A stretch of 64,000 bases of DNA from Guyanagaster necrorhizus (taxonomy: Eukaryota; Basidiomycota; Agaricomycetes; Agaricales; Physalacriaceae). Shown piece by piece: positions 51,355 to 62,509 of the stretch. The notes beneath the pieces are model-generated. The model ran no database searches. It worked only from the letters and a program-made list of their open reading frames with translations, and was not told the origin of the DNA. The stretch covers positions 956,344-1,020,343 of the forward strand of contig NW_025064891.1 in assembly GCF_019112545.1 (NCBI RefSeq), given 5' to 3'. How positions within the stretch are numbered: the first letter of the stretch is position 1; every line of letters starts with the position of its first letter. A program made the position numbers and the translations under genes.

Positions 51355-51504
51355 CGAGGGTGTTTGGCCGAGAGTTACTACCGCACAGCCACTTGCTCTG
51401 TTGTGCATTCGTACCGCCAAGTATACACTGTACAGCACAGTACTCGCTGTCTCTGGCTCATTCTACGCCTCTTACTTGCTGACAAGTGACGTGAATGGTC
51501 ACAG
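51355..51504. promoter_or_regulatory. Divergent promoter PIG-U / CLC
   Basis: A 150 bp gap. TGACGTGA (about 51486-51493) is CRE-like; significance unknown. Confidence 0.4.
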
Positions 51505-54500
51505 ATGAATGCAGAAGCCGACGAAGAGCTCGAACAGATCAGGTGGGTACGTATGTCCCTCCGCAGTTAATGTTCGCTGAAGAAATGTCCGTCTAGACGA
51601 TATGAAGACTTCACTACGATAGGTTTGTGGAAGAGATTGACGATGTAATCCTCGAAGGTTCTAAAGTGAATCAAAATAGACTGGATCCAGGATGCTATCT
51701 TGGAACGGAACAGACGCATTCGGAACGCGAGGAATGAATATATTGCACTACGTGGACGACACGTAACCTTTTCATGGTTATGGGCCCAAGTCAAAAGGGC
51801 GATGAGGACAGGACAGAGTTGGTTTGTCGTCAGTCTCGTTGGTGCGTTGTTCGCACTACACACAGCTTGCAGTGAAATGTTAATACTACTTCACAGGAGT
51901 TTGCATTGGCTTGAATGCCGCTATCATTTCAATCATCACGGAATGGCTCTCCGACATAAAGATGGGGTATTGTTCTAATGGGTGGTGGCTAAATCAGCAG
52001 TTCTGCTGTTGGGAAATCGAAGAGGAGGAGACGGATGCCTGTGATTCGTGGCATCCTTGGAGTACAGTCACCCCGGCGCGATATTTTATCTATGTTTTGT
52101 TTGCGGTATGATCTGCTCTCTGCTTATTGTAACTTACTGACTCTCCGGGAGGCCACGTTCTCATTCACGGCTGCCCACCTCGTCCGCTCTCTAGCTAAGT
52201 ACGCTGCGGGATCTGGCATTTCGGAAATCAAATGCATTCTAGCCGGATTTATTATGCAAGGCTTCCTTGGTTTCGCGACGTTTTTCATTAAGAGCATAAC
52301 TCTAGTGAGTCTTTGAATAGGTTCAATGACGCGTCTTACCTTGTGCAGCCTCTAGTAATTGCATCGGGGTTGTCTGTCGGTAAAGAAGGACCATCTGTCC
52401 ATGTGGCTTGCTGTATAGGCTATCTGGTCGCCGGACTATTCCAGCGGTTTTCTCGTAGCGAAGGTCCGCCCCTCCTTAACAGCTCCCATGTTTCATGACA
52501 GCTGAACGCCGGTGACTTGCAGGGAAAATGCGTGAAATTATAACCGCAGCCAGTGCGGCCGGTGTAGCAGTAGCCTTTGGTTCACCCATTGGTGGCGTGC
52601 TATTTTCCATTGAGGTGTCTATCATACCCATTACCATTCTGTGCCGTTTTCCTGATCTTGTTTTCCAGGAAATGAGCCATGCTTTCAGTATCCGGACTAT
52701 GTGGCGGAGTTTTTTTTGCGCACTGATGGCCACGGTCACCTTGTCGGTGAGTTGTTGCACTTAGACAGGTAGAAATTCATCGCTCATCTGGCGCATAGGC
52801 CATGAACCCTTTTCGTACAGGTAAACTGGTACTGTTCCAGGTGACATATGATCGCGATTGGCATTTTTTTGAAATCATATTTTTCGTTGTGCTTGGAATA
52901 TTTGGTGTGAGCACGAATTTCGTATCAGTTCTTTGTCTCATCATACTTCAGGGCTTGTATGGGGCCTTTGTTGTCAAATTCAATCTTCAAGCGGCCGCCT
53001 TTCGTCGAAAGTTTCTCGCTAAGCATGGTGTGGCCGAGGCCGTCACTTTGGCGACCTTGACTGCCATCATAGGGTACCCTAATCGCTTTCTGCGTATAGA
53101 TATGACCGAAAGCATGGCAATTCTATTTCGTGAATGCGAAGGAGATGTTGATAACATCTGCCAGTAAGCCATTCTACAATCTTTCGCATCAATGATGTCC
53201 ATATAGATTCAGAACGGCCACTCAATGGCGAATAGCGAACTCGCTCATACTAGCGACTTTGATTCGGACTGCCTTGGTCGTGATATCGTATGGCTGTAAA
53301 GTTCCTGCTGGTATATTTGTGCCCTCAATGGCGATCGGTGCTACTTTTGGAAGGATGGTTGGTATCATTGTCCGGGCAATGTATCTGTTAGTGCCATTCG
53401 CTAAAGCTACATTGTTTTTTTTAACTGTACCTCAACGACAGAGCTTATCCTCAATCGGGCATCTTCGCTTGGTGCGACCGTGATGTCCCATGTATCACCC
53501 CTGGGACATACGCGTTTTTAGGTGCAGCCGCGGCTCTCAGGTAAATCTTCCGGTCAGTTTCAAACTTATCTTGACAACGGTTCGTAGCGGTGTCATGAGA
53601 ATAACGGTCACTGTCGTTGTAATCATGTTTGAGCTGACAGGCGCCCTGACATACATCTTGCCAACGATGGTAAGATTTTTGTAGTTTTCTGATGTCAATC
53701 TGAATGGTTTGGTATGGTCCATAGATCGTTCTCTTAGTGACCAAAGCCGTCGGTGACTTATTAGGTACCAACGGAATCGCCGACGAAATGATCAGGTTCA
53801 ACGGCTTCCCTTTCCTAGAAAAAGAAGACCATGCGTACAATGTTTCTAGTGCGTCATATTATTACGGACTTCTTTTCAAGTTTGATGTTTTCATAGTATC
53901 TGCCGTGATGCGAAATGAATTGCATGTTTTGACTGAGACTGGTATGCAGGTCAAGGACATCGGTATGTGCCTCCGAAGTTCCAGGACAGTGATTGCTGAT
54001 GCCATTGAAACACCAGAGGCGATCCTCGCTGCTACGGATGTGAAAGGGTTTCCCATAGTGTCTCCCGACGGTTTCCGGACTCTGATAGGCTACATCGGAC
54101 GAGCGGAATTACAGTTCATCCTTGGTGTGTACGCAGCCCATGCATCACGCTTTTGCTTAATCTCGAGTATTAGATCGTTTCAGGAAGATCAGGGATGTTG
54201 ACTCGGACACCCCATGTTCTTTTATGTCTGACGACCGTGATTGGGAGCGTCTGAATATGCCAGCTGGATCCGTGGGTATTGAGGAGGACTTCTCGGAAAT
54301 AATATTACAGACGGCGACATTCAACGAAGGTCTGAAGTTCTGGCCCTGGGTTAATCAAGTACGTTCATTGATGGCTCGGAGAATTTATTTATATCTCATC
54401 CCCTGCTCCACAGACGCCCATGACGGTCTCACGGCAACTTTCCTTAGAGATTGTGATGCAACTTTTCAAAAAAATGGGGTATGACTCGATTAATATTCAG

Positions 54501-54744
54501 ATTTTGCATAGATTGATCCCCGACATGCAGGCCTCGAGTCATATTAGTCGAGGATCATGGAATGCTCACCGGGCTGGTGACCGTGAAAGACGTCCTTCGA
54601 TTCATTGCAACTGAAAAGCCCGACCGTCAACTATCTTTCGACGAACGCGGAGGCCTAGATGGGCTACTAGAGGAATTATGGACTTGGTCTTCTGATATTG
54701 TTCGACGAATCGTATCGTGGAGTCCTAGTCTTCTCCGTCGGTGA
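51505..54744 (+). CDS. CLC-type voltage-gated chloride channel / Cl-/H+ exchanger
   Basis: Nineteen exons (51505-51542, 51597-51622, 51680-51841, 51897-52105, 52152-52304, 52349-52463, 52523-52614, 52669-52746, 52799-52906, 52952-53163, 53213-53386, 53442-53540, 53588-53669, 53725-53848, 53897-53962, 54017-54124, 54174-54358, 54414-54478, 54531-54744) give 769 residues. Chloride-path motifs are [27 protein letters not shown] with the gating Glu, [13 protein letters not shown] and [11 protein letters not shown]. Two C-terminal CBS domains follow. The [13 protein letters not shown] start is that of fungal Gef1-like proteins of Golgi and vacuole. The introns at 53849-53896 and 53963-54016 are multiples of three without stops and could be mistaken for coding. 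Confidence 0.92.
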
Positions 54745-54904
54745 ATATTTGTATTCAATTTTTTAATTATTATATTTTCCGATTATTGTGACGTCATTGT
54801 ATGTCAGGCAGTATAAAGGCACCTTTTGAAATTTCCAGCTGTTCTAATTGGGTGCGCATATACGAGGGGCGTGCTCCTCGTATTTTTCTTATTATTCGTC
54901 AACC

Positions 54905-55273
54905 ATGGCTCCCTCAGCATCCTCTGAAGCAGATAAACTGCGTTATTCCCGAGAGCTGGCGGCCTACACCCTTCGTCAATTTTCTGCATATACCGCACAC
55001 CTTTCGCCTGATAAGGTCGTTGCAGCCAAAATACCACCTGAAATTTCTGCGAGACTGCAGAGAATATGTACGTTTCTCTGTCATCTCGTTGTCGCATTCA
55101 CCCGTTGCTCAGCAGTCTCATGAATGGGTTTTCTCAGTCCAAACATCCGCTAAATTTTCCGAGCAGCAGAAGCCAAGCTCAGTGGTCGTATAGCATCTGC
55201 ATTGATGATTTGTATCGTCTTGATATCGTGCTGTGAGTTGACCGAGGATGCGCTGGCTCATCGACATCGCTGA
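54905..55273 (+). CDS. Small hypothetical protein
   Basis: Two exons (54905-55067, 55164-55273) give about 90 residues, unrecognised. The first exon has strong coding character (LRYSRELAAYTLRQFSAYTA, IPPEISARLQRI). The second continues AEAKLSGRIASALMICIVLI, an amphipathic then hydrophobic stretch. A GTGAGT at 55232 offers an alternative donor, so the 3' end is uncertain. The open frame that follows at 55325 could be part of the same gene. Confidence 0.45.
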
Positions 55274-55324
55274 CGACCATTTCCCTGCCAGCGTAGATAT
55301 TCATGGGAAAACCCCTTCCGTTAC

Positions 55325-55783
55325 ATGAAGTCCACGGCTGCCGACTATATAATATTCCCATTATCTTTGTCGTATATTGGTACTGTAAACCCTGTATATG
55401 ATTTTCTTGGTCTCGGCTACCAAATTGTCGTCGATCCAGGCGGCTGTTGCATCATACATGATCTCACCTTTCTCAAGGTATGCTACCCTCGTGATCACGA
55501 GCATCTCCGTCTTTTTTTGGAGCCCCAGCTTCTCTATTGTAGCCAGTCAGGACATTATCTTCGGATGGCGGATTTCGATGACAAAGAGTCGTTCTTGAGT
55601 GTGGATTTAAAATTACATTTCGAGGTAGGCACATGTCGGACTCTTCCATCAGAAAGTGGAGTTGGCAGCACGGAGTTTCATTTAACCTCATGCTATAACA
55701 ACGAAGATGTACTCATTAAGTCGCAGCTTTCAAACACTCAAAAACTTCAACTGGACAGCGACGAAATCAAATTACTCAAATAG
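55325..55783 (+). CDS. Unrecognised open frame, possibly a continuation of the preceding gene
   Basis: A 152-codon open frame starting MKSTAADYIIFPLSLSYI and ending LQLDSDEIKLLK. GTACTG and GTATGC after 55378 and 55479 could be splice donors, so parts may be intronic. No domain is recognised. Confidence 0.28.
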   Translation: MKSTAADYIIFPLSLSYIGTVNPVYDFLGLGYQIVVDPGGCCIIHDLTFLKVCYPRDHEHLRLFLEPQLLYCSQSGHYLRMADFDDKESFLSVDLKLHFEVGTCRTLPSESGVGSTEFHLTSCYNNEDVLIKSQLSNTQKLQLDSDEIKLLK

Positions 55784-56456
55784 ATAGGTATCGCTTAAAT
55801 CACGTCCTGCTCATCAATGCGATCATTGCGCACGGATCCTCCATTCTTCGATGTCTATCTAGTAGTAGTTCCTCAAGTCCATGTTGTCCACGGCACGTTT
55901 CAAACACTTATCCCCAAAAGAATGATTGCTCTGGGATAATATCTGAAGCAGTCATATTCACTAGACAAAAGTTAATATATTTTTACCTGAAAATACATTA
56001 AAAAAATATAGAGAATATTTTGGAGCTCCCACTGGTTTATGCAAAATACAGGTATTTGGACTGATGGAGGAGGTTAAGTACCGTGAACAAGCTTGAACTT
56101 CGATTTTACAGATCGAATAGTTTCTCTATTTCTAGCCAGGACCCACTACTTGATAACGCGACAGCAACTAAGCCAAATACACAAGAAGCATGATAGACAA
56201 ATTCCATGGCGAATTTGAATTCCGTACGCACTCTTCCTACTCTTAAGCCTTGGAGGGAGCCATCATGATGTACGCGAGAGGGGGGATTTGTACGTGCTGA
56301 ACGGCATTTTGAAGTCCCTGATGAACGTTATTTATCTGCTAGCCAATGAAAATTAATATTGGCACAGAAACGTGGACCGACATCGACCCGTTACTGTAGA
56401 GATAGTGAATAGATAGATTACAGCTTTATTGTCTTGGGAATTATGGGGGCCATTCT
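55784..56456. other. AT-rich convergent intergenic region
   Basis: AT-rich with short A/T runs near 55970-56010; no gene supported. Confidence 0.4.
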
Positions 56457-57383
56457 CTAATGTAATCCTTCAGCATACACTTTCTTCCAACTGTCCCTCA
56501 CTATCCAACTCCTGGCGTATTTCCTCACGATCTCCGGAAGAGGCTCACCAAAGCTCTTCTCCAAGGCCGCAAGAGCATCGGTAGCACTGATCGCTCCGGA
56601 CGTAGCAGAAATACGGGTTAGCCATGCAACGACATGGAAATCGGCTTCGCCTGGAGTCGCTCCAGCGATAAATCCGTCAGCAGGAAGAACAGTAGGGAGG
56701 GTAGTATAGAGATAGGATCTGACGTTGGCAAAATGTTCCTGGGACTGGGCGTAAAATATAGAGGGATCTTTATTTGTACCCGTGTATATGTCAAGGAGCG
56801 CCCCGTTCTCTGCAAGCTTTTCGGCGTAGAAAACTGCATGTCGGGAATTAGCAGGATTTTGGGAGTGCTTGACAAGGGCAGCTTGGCCTGGAATGCAAAT
56901 ACTTCAGTAGGTGAATGCAAAGAAAGAGACGTTGACCGACGGTTCTCTACAAAGGTTTTGGGCAACGCGCCAGCTTTGGCAACAAGCTCAGCATCATCAC
57001 GAACAAGGAGCAGCGCAAAGTTGGGATCGTATTGGCCTTCATGGACCTGTTTGATGATTGCTTTGTGGGAGATGGGGGTAGAGAGCGGTTTTGGAGCATT
57101 GGCGACGAGGTATGAGATCACGTCTGTGGTGCTTAGGTAGGACTTTCCGTTGGCGGTGAGGGTTGGAAGGGTGGCAGAAGGGTTGACGTCAATGAATGAG
57201 GGATCAAAGTTTTCGCCATTCACAAGATTGACAGTCTTGGTAGCGATAGTATTTGCAGGGTAGAGTTCAGCACTGTAAAATGGTCAAGACGCGATTTCAT
57301 GAAAACAGAAGTAAATATTACATGGCAAGCTCGGGAGCCGCGGACCATACGGAGCCGCCAAAGGTGTAAAGAGTCGGAGACAT
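56457..57383 (-). CDS. Glutathione S-transferase
   Basis: Three exons (57383-57322, 57272-56941, 56887-56457) give 274 residues. The thioredoxin-like N-terminus reads TLYTFGGSVWSAAPELAIAE, VNLVNGENFDPSFIDVNPSA, TLPTLTANGKSYLSTTDVIS, where TLPTL holds the cis-Pro and STTD the glutathione-binding Ser. The all-helical C-terminus includes YTTLPTVLPADGFIAGATPG, EADFHVVAWLTRI and ends WKKVYAEGLH. It belongs to a basidiomycete GST group related to the EF1B-gamma N-domain. The substrate is unknown; detoxification is the default inference. Confidence 0.86.
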
Positions 57384-59512
57384 CTTATAGAAGTATTGGG
57401 GGAGGATGATAAATGTTAGGAAGTGCTGTTGAGATTATACCCTTTATAAATTATATTGTATGGTGCATCCTGAGTAATTCTTAAGACAAAACAACCCGGT
57501 GTCGGTGAGCGAGTCGGAGATTACTGACGGTGATTATCTGCGCCATGAAGACAAAGATCTACTGATATTATTGATTAGCGACTCGGAAATAGGATCCCGA
57601 TCCGGAGTTGGATTTATTCGCAAAGCCGTCGAGATGATGCTAGGTCGTGACTGTGTTTAGCGAAAATTGTGAAATAACGGGGAACAGAACATGCTTTATT
57701 GCCCTGTTCAAGATTCTGTGCACTAGTATTATGTTAACGGCGACGTCGCTGCACGGTGATAAGTGTCTGTACGGCCACGTTTTCAGTGGAGCGACGTGAA
57801 GGAGACCGCCGCCTTAACATCAAATGACAGGCTATTCCCGGTTTCGACAGGAAGAACATTGTTCGTCGGCCTGACGAAGGAGATGTAATGATTTCGATCC
57901 GTTGAGAGGACCAAAGCCGGTATGATGACGCTATCCGCCTTCCAAAGTCTTTCCAGCCGGATGCGCCTCGGTCACTCGGGCGGGGATGGTTATTTTCATT
58001 CTTGATGTGCAATGGCAGACATAAATGTAGGTTCCATTCCGAGAGCCTGATAATCCTGCTGGAGAAACCCAAGCTTAACCAAGATTGAAGATTGAAGCTT
58101 GATGGTGACGCGAAGACGTCGAACATGCATTGTGGAGTCGTGCAATTTATCTTGTCATGCTGGCTGCCAGCGGCCTTCAAGTGGGATGATCAGTCTTAAA
58201 TTTCGAATTTGTCCAACATTCTTTGGACCTTTAGGTGCAGAGCTTATAGAAAGCTGCTTGATATGGACTGGCCTTGCAAGGAGGAGAAAGACTGTAATAG
58301 AGTGGGTCCTTGCAGTTTAGGGTGCTGACGGTTCAGCCTTTAAGTTTCGTCGAAGAAATTAGATAAGGTCATTAGACGTTTTCTCCTCGCCTCCGTCTAG
58401 CATCCCGCGAAACAATTTCTTGCTGCTGGCCTTGAACCACTGTATTTGAGAGTGGAACATGGTTATCCATATCGTATCTTCAGTCCTACATTATCAACCA
58501 ACGGGTGATGAGTACAAAATTCAAGGACAAGACGAGACGACTATAGGAAAACAGACTACTCACATGGAAAGATGAGAATTTGAGGGCAAGCACAATCTGT
58601 GCAACAAGGTTATGTTTTGGGAGATAGATCTTAGCACAGATTTTACATAAAATTCGTGTGCTCCCGACATGTATCCCTGACGGGCGGCATGGGACCTAGA
58701 CTCCTCCAAAATGCGAAGTCCGTTGACCTCCAAACGATGCTCCCAAAACGTAACAATTGTGCTCAAATTCAGGTTTTTCGAAAATGTTCATCTTCCCGGT
58801 GTGATTACATGCATTTTTTAAATGATAAGAAGGATAAACATCTACGTACCAAGATTCGCAGCTGTTTGTATTCTTTGGATCTCAGAACTGGCGTCATTGA
58901 TGGCGATGTGCTGGTAAAAGGGCACCCCCAATGAACCAGGTAAGTATTTCCAAGGTCGCCGAAGACCATAGCCCAGCCCCCAAGCTCCGACTGACCAACA
59001 AAGACGCTCTCCGCCCCACGGCATTCTAAATATGGGGTTCTACCGCAACGTCCGGCTCTCCAATTTCAAAGAGAAGCGTTGCCATACATGACTCCAGTCC
59101 ATTCAGATCGAACTTTGATTACAGACATTTTAGAACTTACCCTGAGCCTGTCGCGCACGGTTGTTTCACAAGTCCGTTTTCAATCCTGCTACAGGATCTT
59201 GATGAAGCTCCGATACTAGTCCTTCGGGCTGCCGCATCCGTCTGTCTCTGGTATTGCTATTGATGCCTATACTCGGCTTTTCGTTCACCAGATCGTTCTC
59301 GCGGATCCGCAGCAATTCTATGCAGTAGTGATTTTGCCGTTGACATGCATCCTGCTGCATATTTTGGTCACAAGGTTATCACATTTGCGACGAATCAAAT
59401 TGAGTTCTATAATCGACGCACGGAGTGAATTTTGGGTGCTCCGAGCCAACCTAGTGAGTAGAACTATAGGACAAATGGGGTACAAGAACAAGAACGCGTA
59501 TTAGACCTACTA
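57384..59512. other. 2.1 kb region without a confident gene; possible minus-strand fragments
   Basis: On the minus strand, 59112-58915 reads FDLNGLESCMATLLFEIGEP then, after a TAG, ECRGAESVFVGQSELGGWAM, and 58766-58615 reads LEVNGLRILEESRSHAARQG. These look coding but could not be joined into one frame, and I recognise no family. They may be remnants of a decayed gene or parts of one I could not splice. Confidence 0.3.
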
Positions 59513-62357
59513 TTATTCTTCCATAGCATCTGATAGTTTATCCTGTCCAATCTCTGGCTCTTCCCACATCGTCGCCCACTTGGGAAAAACGCGCTTGTAA
59601 AGAGACATACATACAGTGTCCATCTGATTGATAGGTCCATCGAAGTGCGCTTTGAAATAACCATGGGTTCCGAGAGATTCCCGTATATGACCTATACGGC
59701 CGTGCTTGGTATGTAGCTGTATCGGTTTGAAATAGTGGATGTCATCTACACAAGAAAATCGATTAAACACGAAGCGGTCTCCAGATGGACAAGTGAGACC
59801 GACCAGAATTGAAGAACATATACCGGACCGTTGCCGTCTTTTTGTGTACTTTAAATGGATGCCCCGTTAGAATGGCACGCTTCGCGATGACACGCGTCGT
59901 ATCTGGATTAAGGAAGGTACCCATGGCCACAAGGTGTGGAGCTAAGACAGGTCGTTAAATGACTTTTTCACAGGACGAGAGCCCGATAATCTATCCGTAC
60001 CCTGCGGATCCGAAGTCTCCCTCAGGAGGACGCAGGGCTGCTTCCCAAATACCACTGGCCCATAAATGGTGGCGACCACTGTAATGCCATGCCGGAAGAA
60101 TCGCTCAAATTTATGCACGTTGTTAGAGCCTTTACCACCACCTCGTGTGTGTTGGCTATAGATAGGGTTTACATTTAGTCGCCGCGGTCCCACACACAGA
60201 ATCAAAGGGTCCTATAAATTGCCCGTGGTAAGTTCAAGATATAGGTCATTGACGACATCATACCTTAGACCGAACGCTTCTATCGTACTCGGTATTCCGT
60301 TGGACAGTAAAATTAAGCACTGAAACCTTGTGCTCGTGCTGCAAAAGAGAGAAAAGAGTCAATGGAGAGCACTTCGCTGCTTCCTCTGGCACTCCGTTAA
60401 TGTAAAGCGTAATCCTGGTACCCGGCTGCAAGTGTAAGATCAGTAAGAAGACCGCATGAACTATACAGTAAACGTACCTCCACGACCGTAGTTTCCTGCT
60501 CTGCGCGTCGTCTGACGTTCCGTTCCGTCCGTTTATAGTCTTCAAATTGAAAGATCCGCGCGTAGTCCCGAGGAAGGTTTTCAAATGGATCCCAGGGACT
60601 CGTTCGGAAAGACCGCATACCGCGAAACCTCTGGAAACGTGTTTGGGCAGACACGTCTTGGGGGGTGTCAAGTTCATCTGGAAACGAGAGGTCATTCTCT
60701 TCTTCTCGCTCTCGGTTCCTCCAAGACTGCAACCTATTAAAAGAGATAATCAATACCTTGTAAAGTAGATGAGAGATAGAACATACTGTTTTGATTCCTC
60801 CTCATGATCTAGATCTTGAAAAGTGACACTCCGTCGAGCATCAGTCTCTATATCATTATCTTCATCTATGGGCATGTCGACCATCTCCTCTTCGGCACCT
60901 GCCATTTCCATCTCATCGTCTTCTTTGCCATCGTCGTCGCCTTCATTCTCTTCATTATCGCTCTCATCCACGATCCACGATGCTTGGTACTCGCTCATGC
61001 CTTTCGGTATGCGCTTGACAACCTTTGGTGTTGTACCTAATTTGGCATCAGGCAGGTTGTACTCCCCGTCCTCATTATTGTAAGCGCCACTCATTTCTTC
61101 TTCGGTTGGCCAGGTTTGTTCGTTGGCCATATCATCGGGGTCATTGCAAGATACTAATGAATCTGCTGATGAGGGTTCGGGTTCGGCAAGATGGACTGGC
61201 CCAATATCCATAGAAGCATGATTTGATTTTGAATGTCGAGATAGCGGTGCCGACATGATCTGAATAGAACTTCTCACAAGTGTACAACACAGTGAAAGTT
61301 ATACGCACCTTAGAAATTTGAAAATCTCCGAAGTTCGGTATGTGCACGAGCCTGTTAGGAGACATGCTGCTGCCACGAACTATACCAGTGACCTGTAGAG
61401 TGCCTTCGTTCCAGGCTAGGTTTTCACCGAGCACCCAAGACCGACCTTCTCGCCACCGAACGTCAGCAGGCTTGCCCTCTGACAAGGCTCTCAGGGCATT
61501 CAGACGGTCAGAGCCAGATTCCAAGTCGAACACTCTTGATTGAACAGGGACAAAATATTGAATAAAAGAGAGCAAAGACTTGATGATGCCTGGACGAGTT
61601 TTGACGTCAATCAAGGAGTCAGGGGAGACTACAGTTACGACGTCCGGTAATCCCTGGGCTTGAAGGGCACGAAGGAGGGTGTCACCCCAAGCGTCGACTT
61701 CAACGGTGGTCGACAATGCAAAGACAACGTAGTCGGCCACTTTGCAGGCGTCCAGGGCGGCATATATGTGTCTGTATGGCACGTTTACGAACTGTAACGA
61801 TGTTTTAAAGCGGTCGGCCCTTCAAATAAAGTCAAATACGGGTTGAAGAGCAAGTCAGTCTGACGCACCTCATTTTCCAGAGTCCCTCTTCTACAAAGTT
61901 GTCGGTCGATACGTCCAGGGATTCTGCAAGGGAAGAAACGATGGTATGGACATTCACATCCTCTGAAAGGGGAATGACTGCGACTATCCGAGGTGCACCA
62001 TCGACGCCATTGAATACACGAGTTGCTGAGATGAGGGCATTTCTTTTCTTCAGTTGCTGTTGCTTTGCGTTATTTTTCCGGTTCAGACGTGCTTGCGCGG
62101 CTGTGTTCGATGACACCACGGTCTTTGGTGACTGACGAGCCACACGACCTGTGAAATTCTTGATACCATTGGCAGAGAGACGCAAGCGATACTCACCTTT
62201 TGCAGCGTCCTTGAGCGATGATTTTGTTGCGTGTTTAGATTTAAACGATTTGTTTTGCTGAAAACGATTAGGATATTCCGAGATATTAATTCAATGTCTA
62301 TCGTACCTGCTTCAGCGTTGACCTGTGGTGGTGCTGGTGGTGCTGCCCTTCTCCCAT
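59513..62357 (-). CDS. TSR1: Ribosome biogenesis protein Tsr1
   Basis: Ten exons (62357-62307, 62257-62197, 62148-61869, 61819-61309, 61259-60787, 60733-60478, 60425-60264, 60211-60001, 59941-59804, 59745-59513) give 791 residues. The basic N-terminus ([20 protein letters not shown]) precedes a GTPase-like fold without a working P-loop ([20 protein letters not shown]), an acidic segment, then [20 protein letters not shown] and [14 protein letters not shown]. The end reads [20 protein letters not shown] followed by KRVFPKW. Tsr1 binds late pre-40S particles and blocks premature subunit joining. The last donor (59803) was chosen to give YMFFNSDDIHYF. Confidence 0.93.
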
Positions 62358-62509
62358 ATTGGCAGAGTGAATAAGTGTGCTATTCAGCAAAAAATTACCA
62401 CTGGCGCTCGCGTGCGTTTCGGCAAACCCCGGTCCAATTATAGCCCTTGACCGTTGCCTCGCTCGTTCGCTACGACCATCATCATCTTCTACTGCCAAAC
62501 AGGAGCATC
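62358..62509. promoter_or_regulatory. Divergent promoter TSR1 / CDC11
   Basis: A 152 bp gap between divergent ATGs. AAAAAATTACC at 62389-62399 is weakly RRPE-like; no PAC element is seen. Confidence 0.4.

Noticed and set aside
57734..58180. 148-codon minus-strand open frame
   Set aside because: Ser/Arg-rich with no conserved motif or splice context; likely chance.
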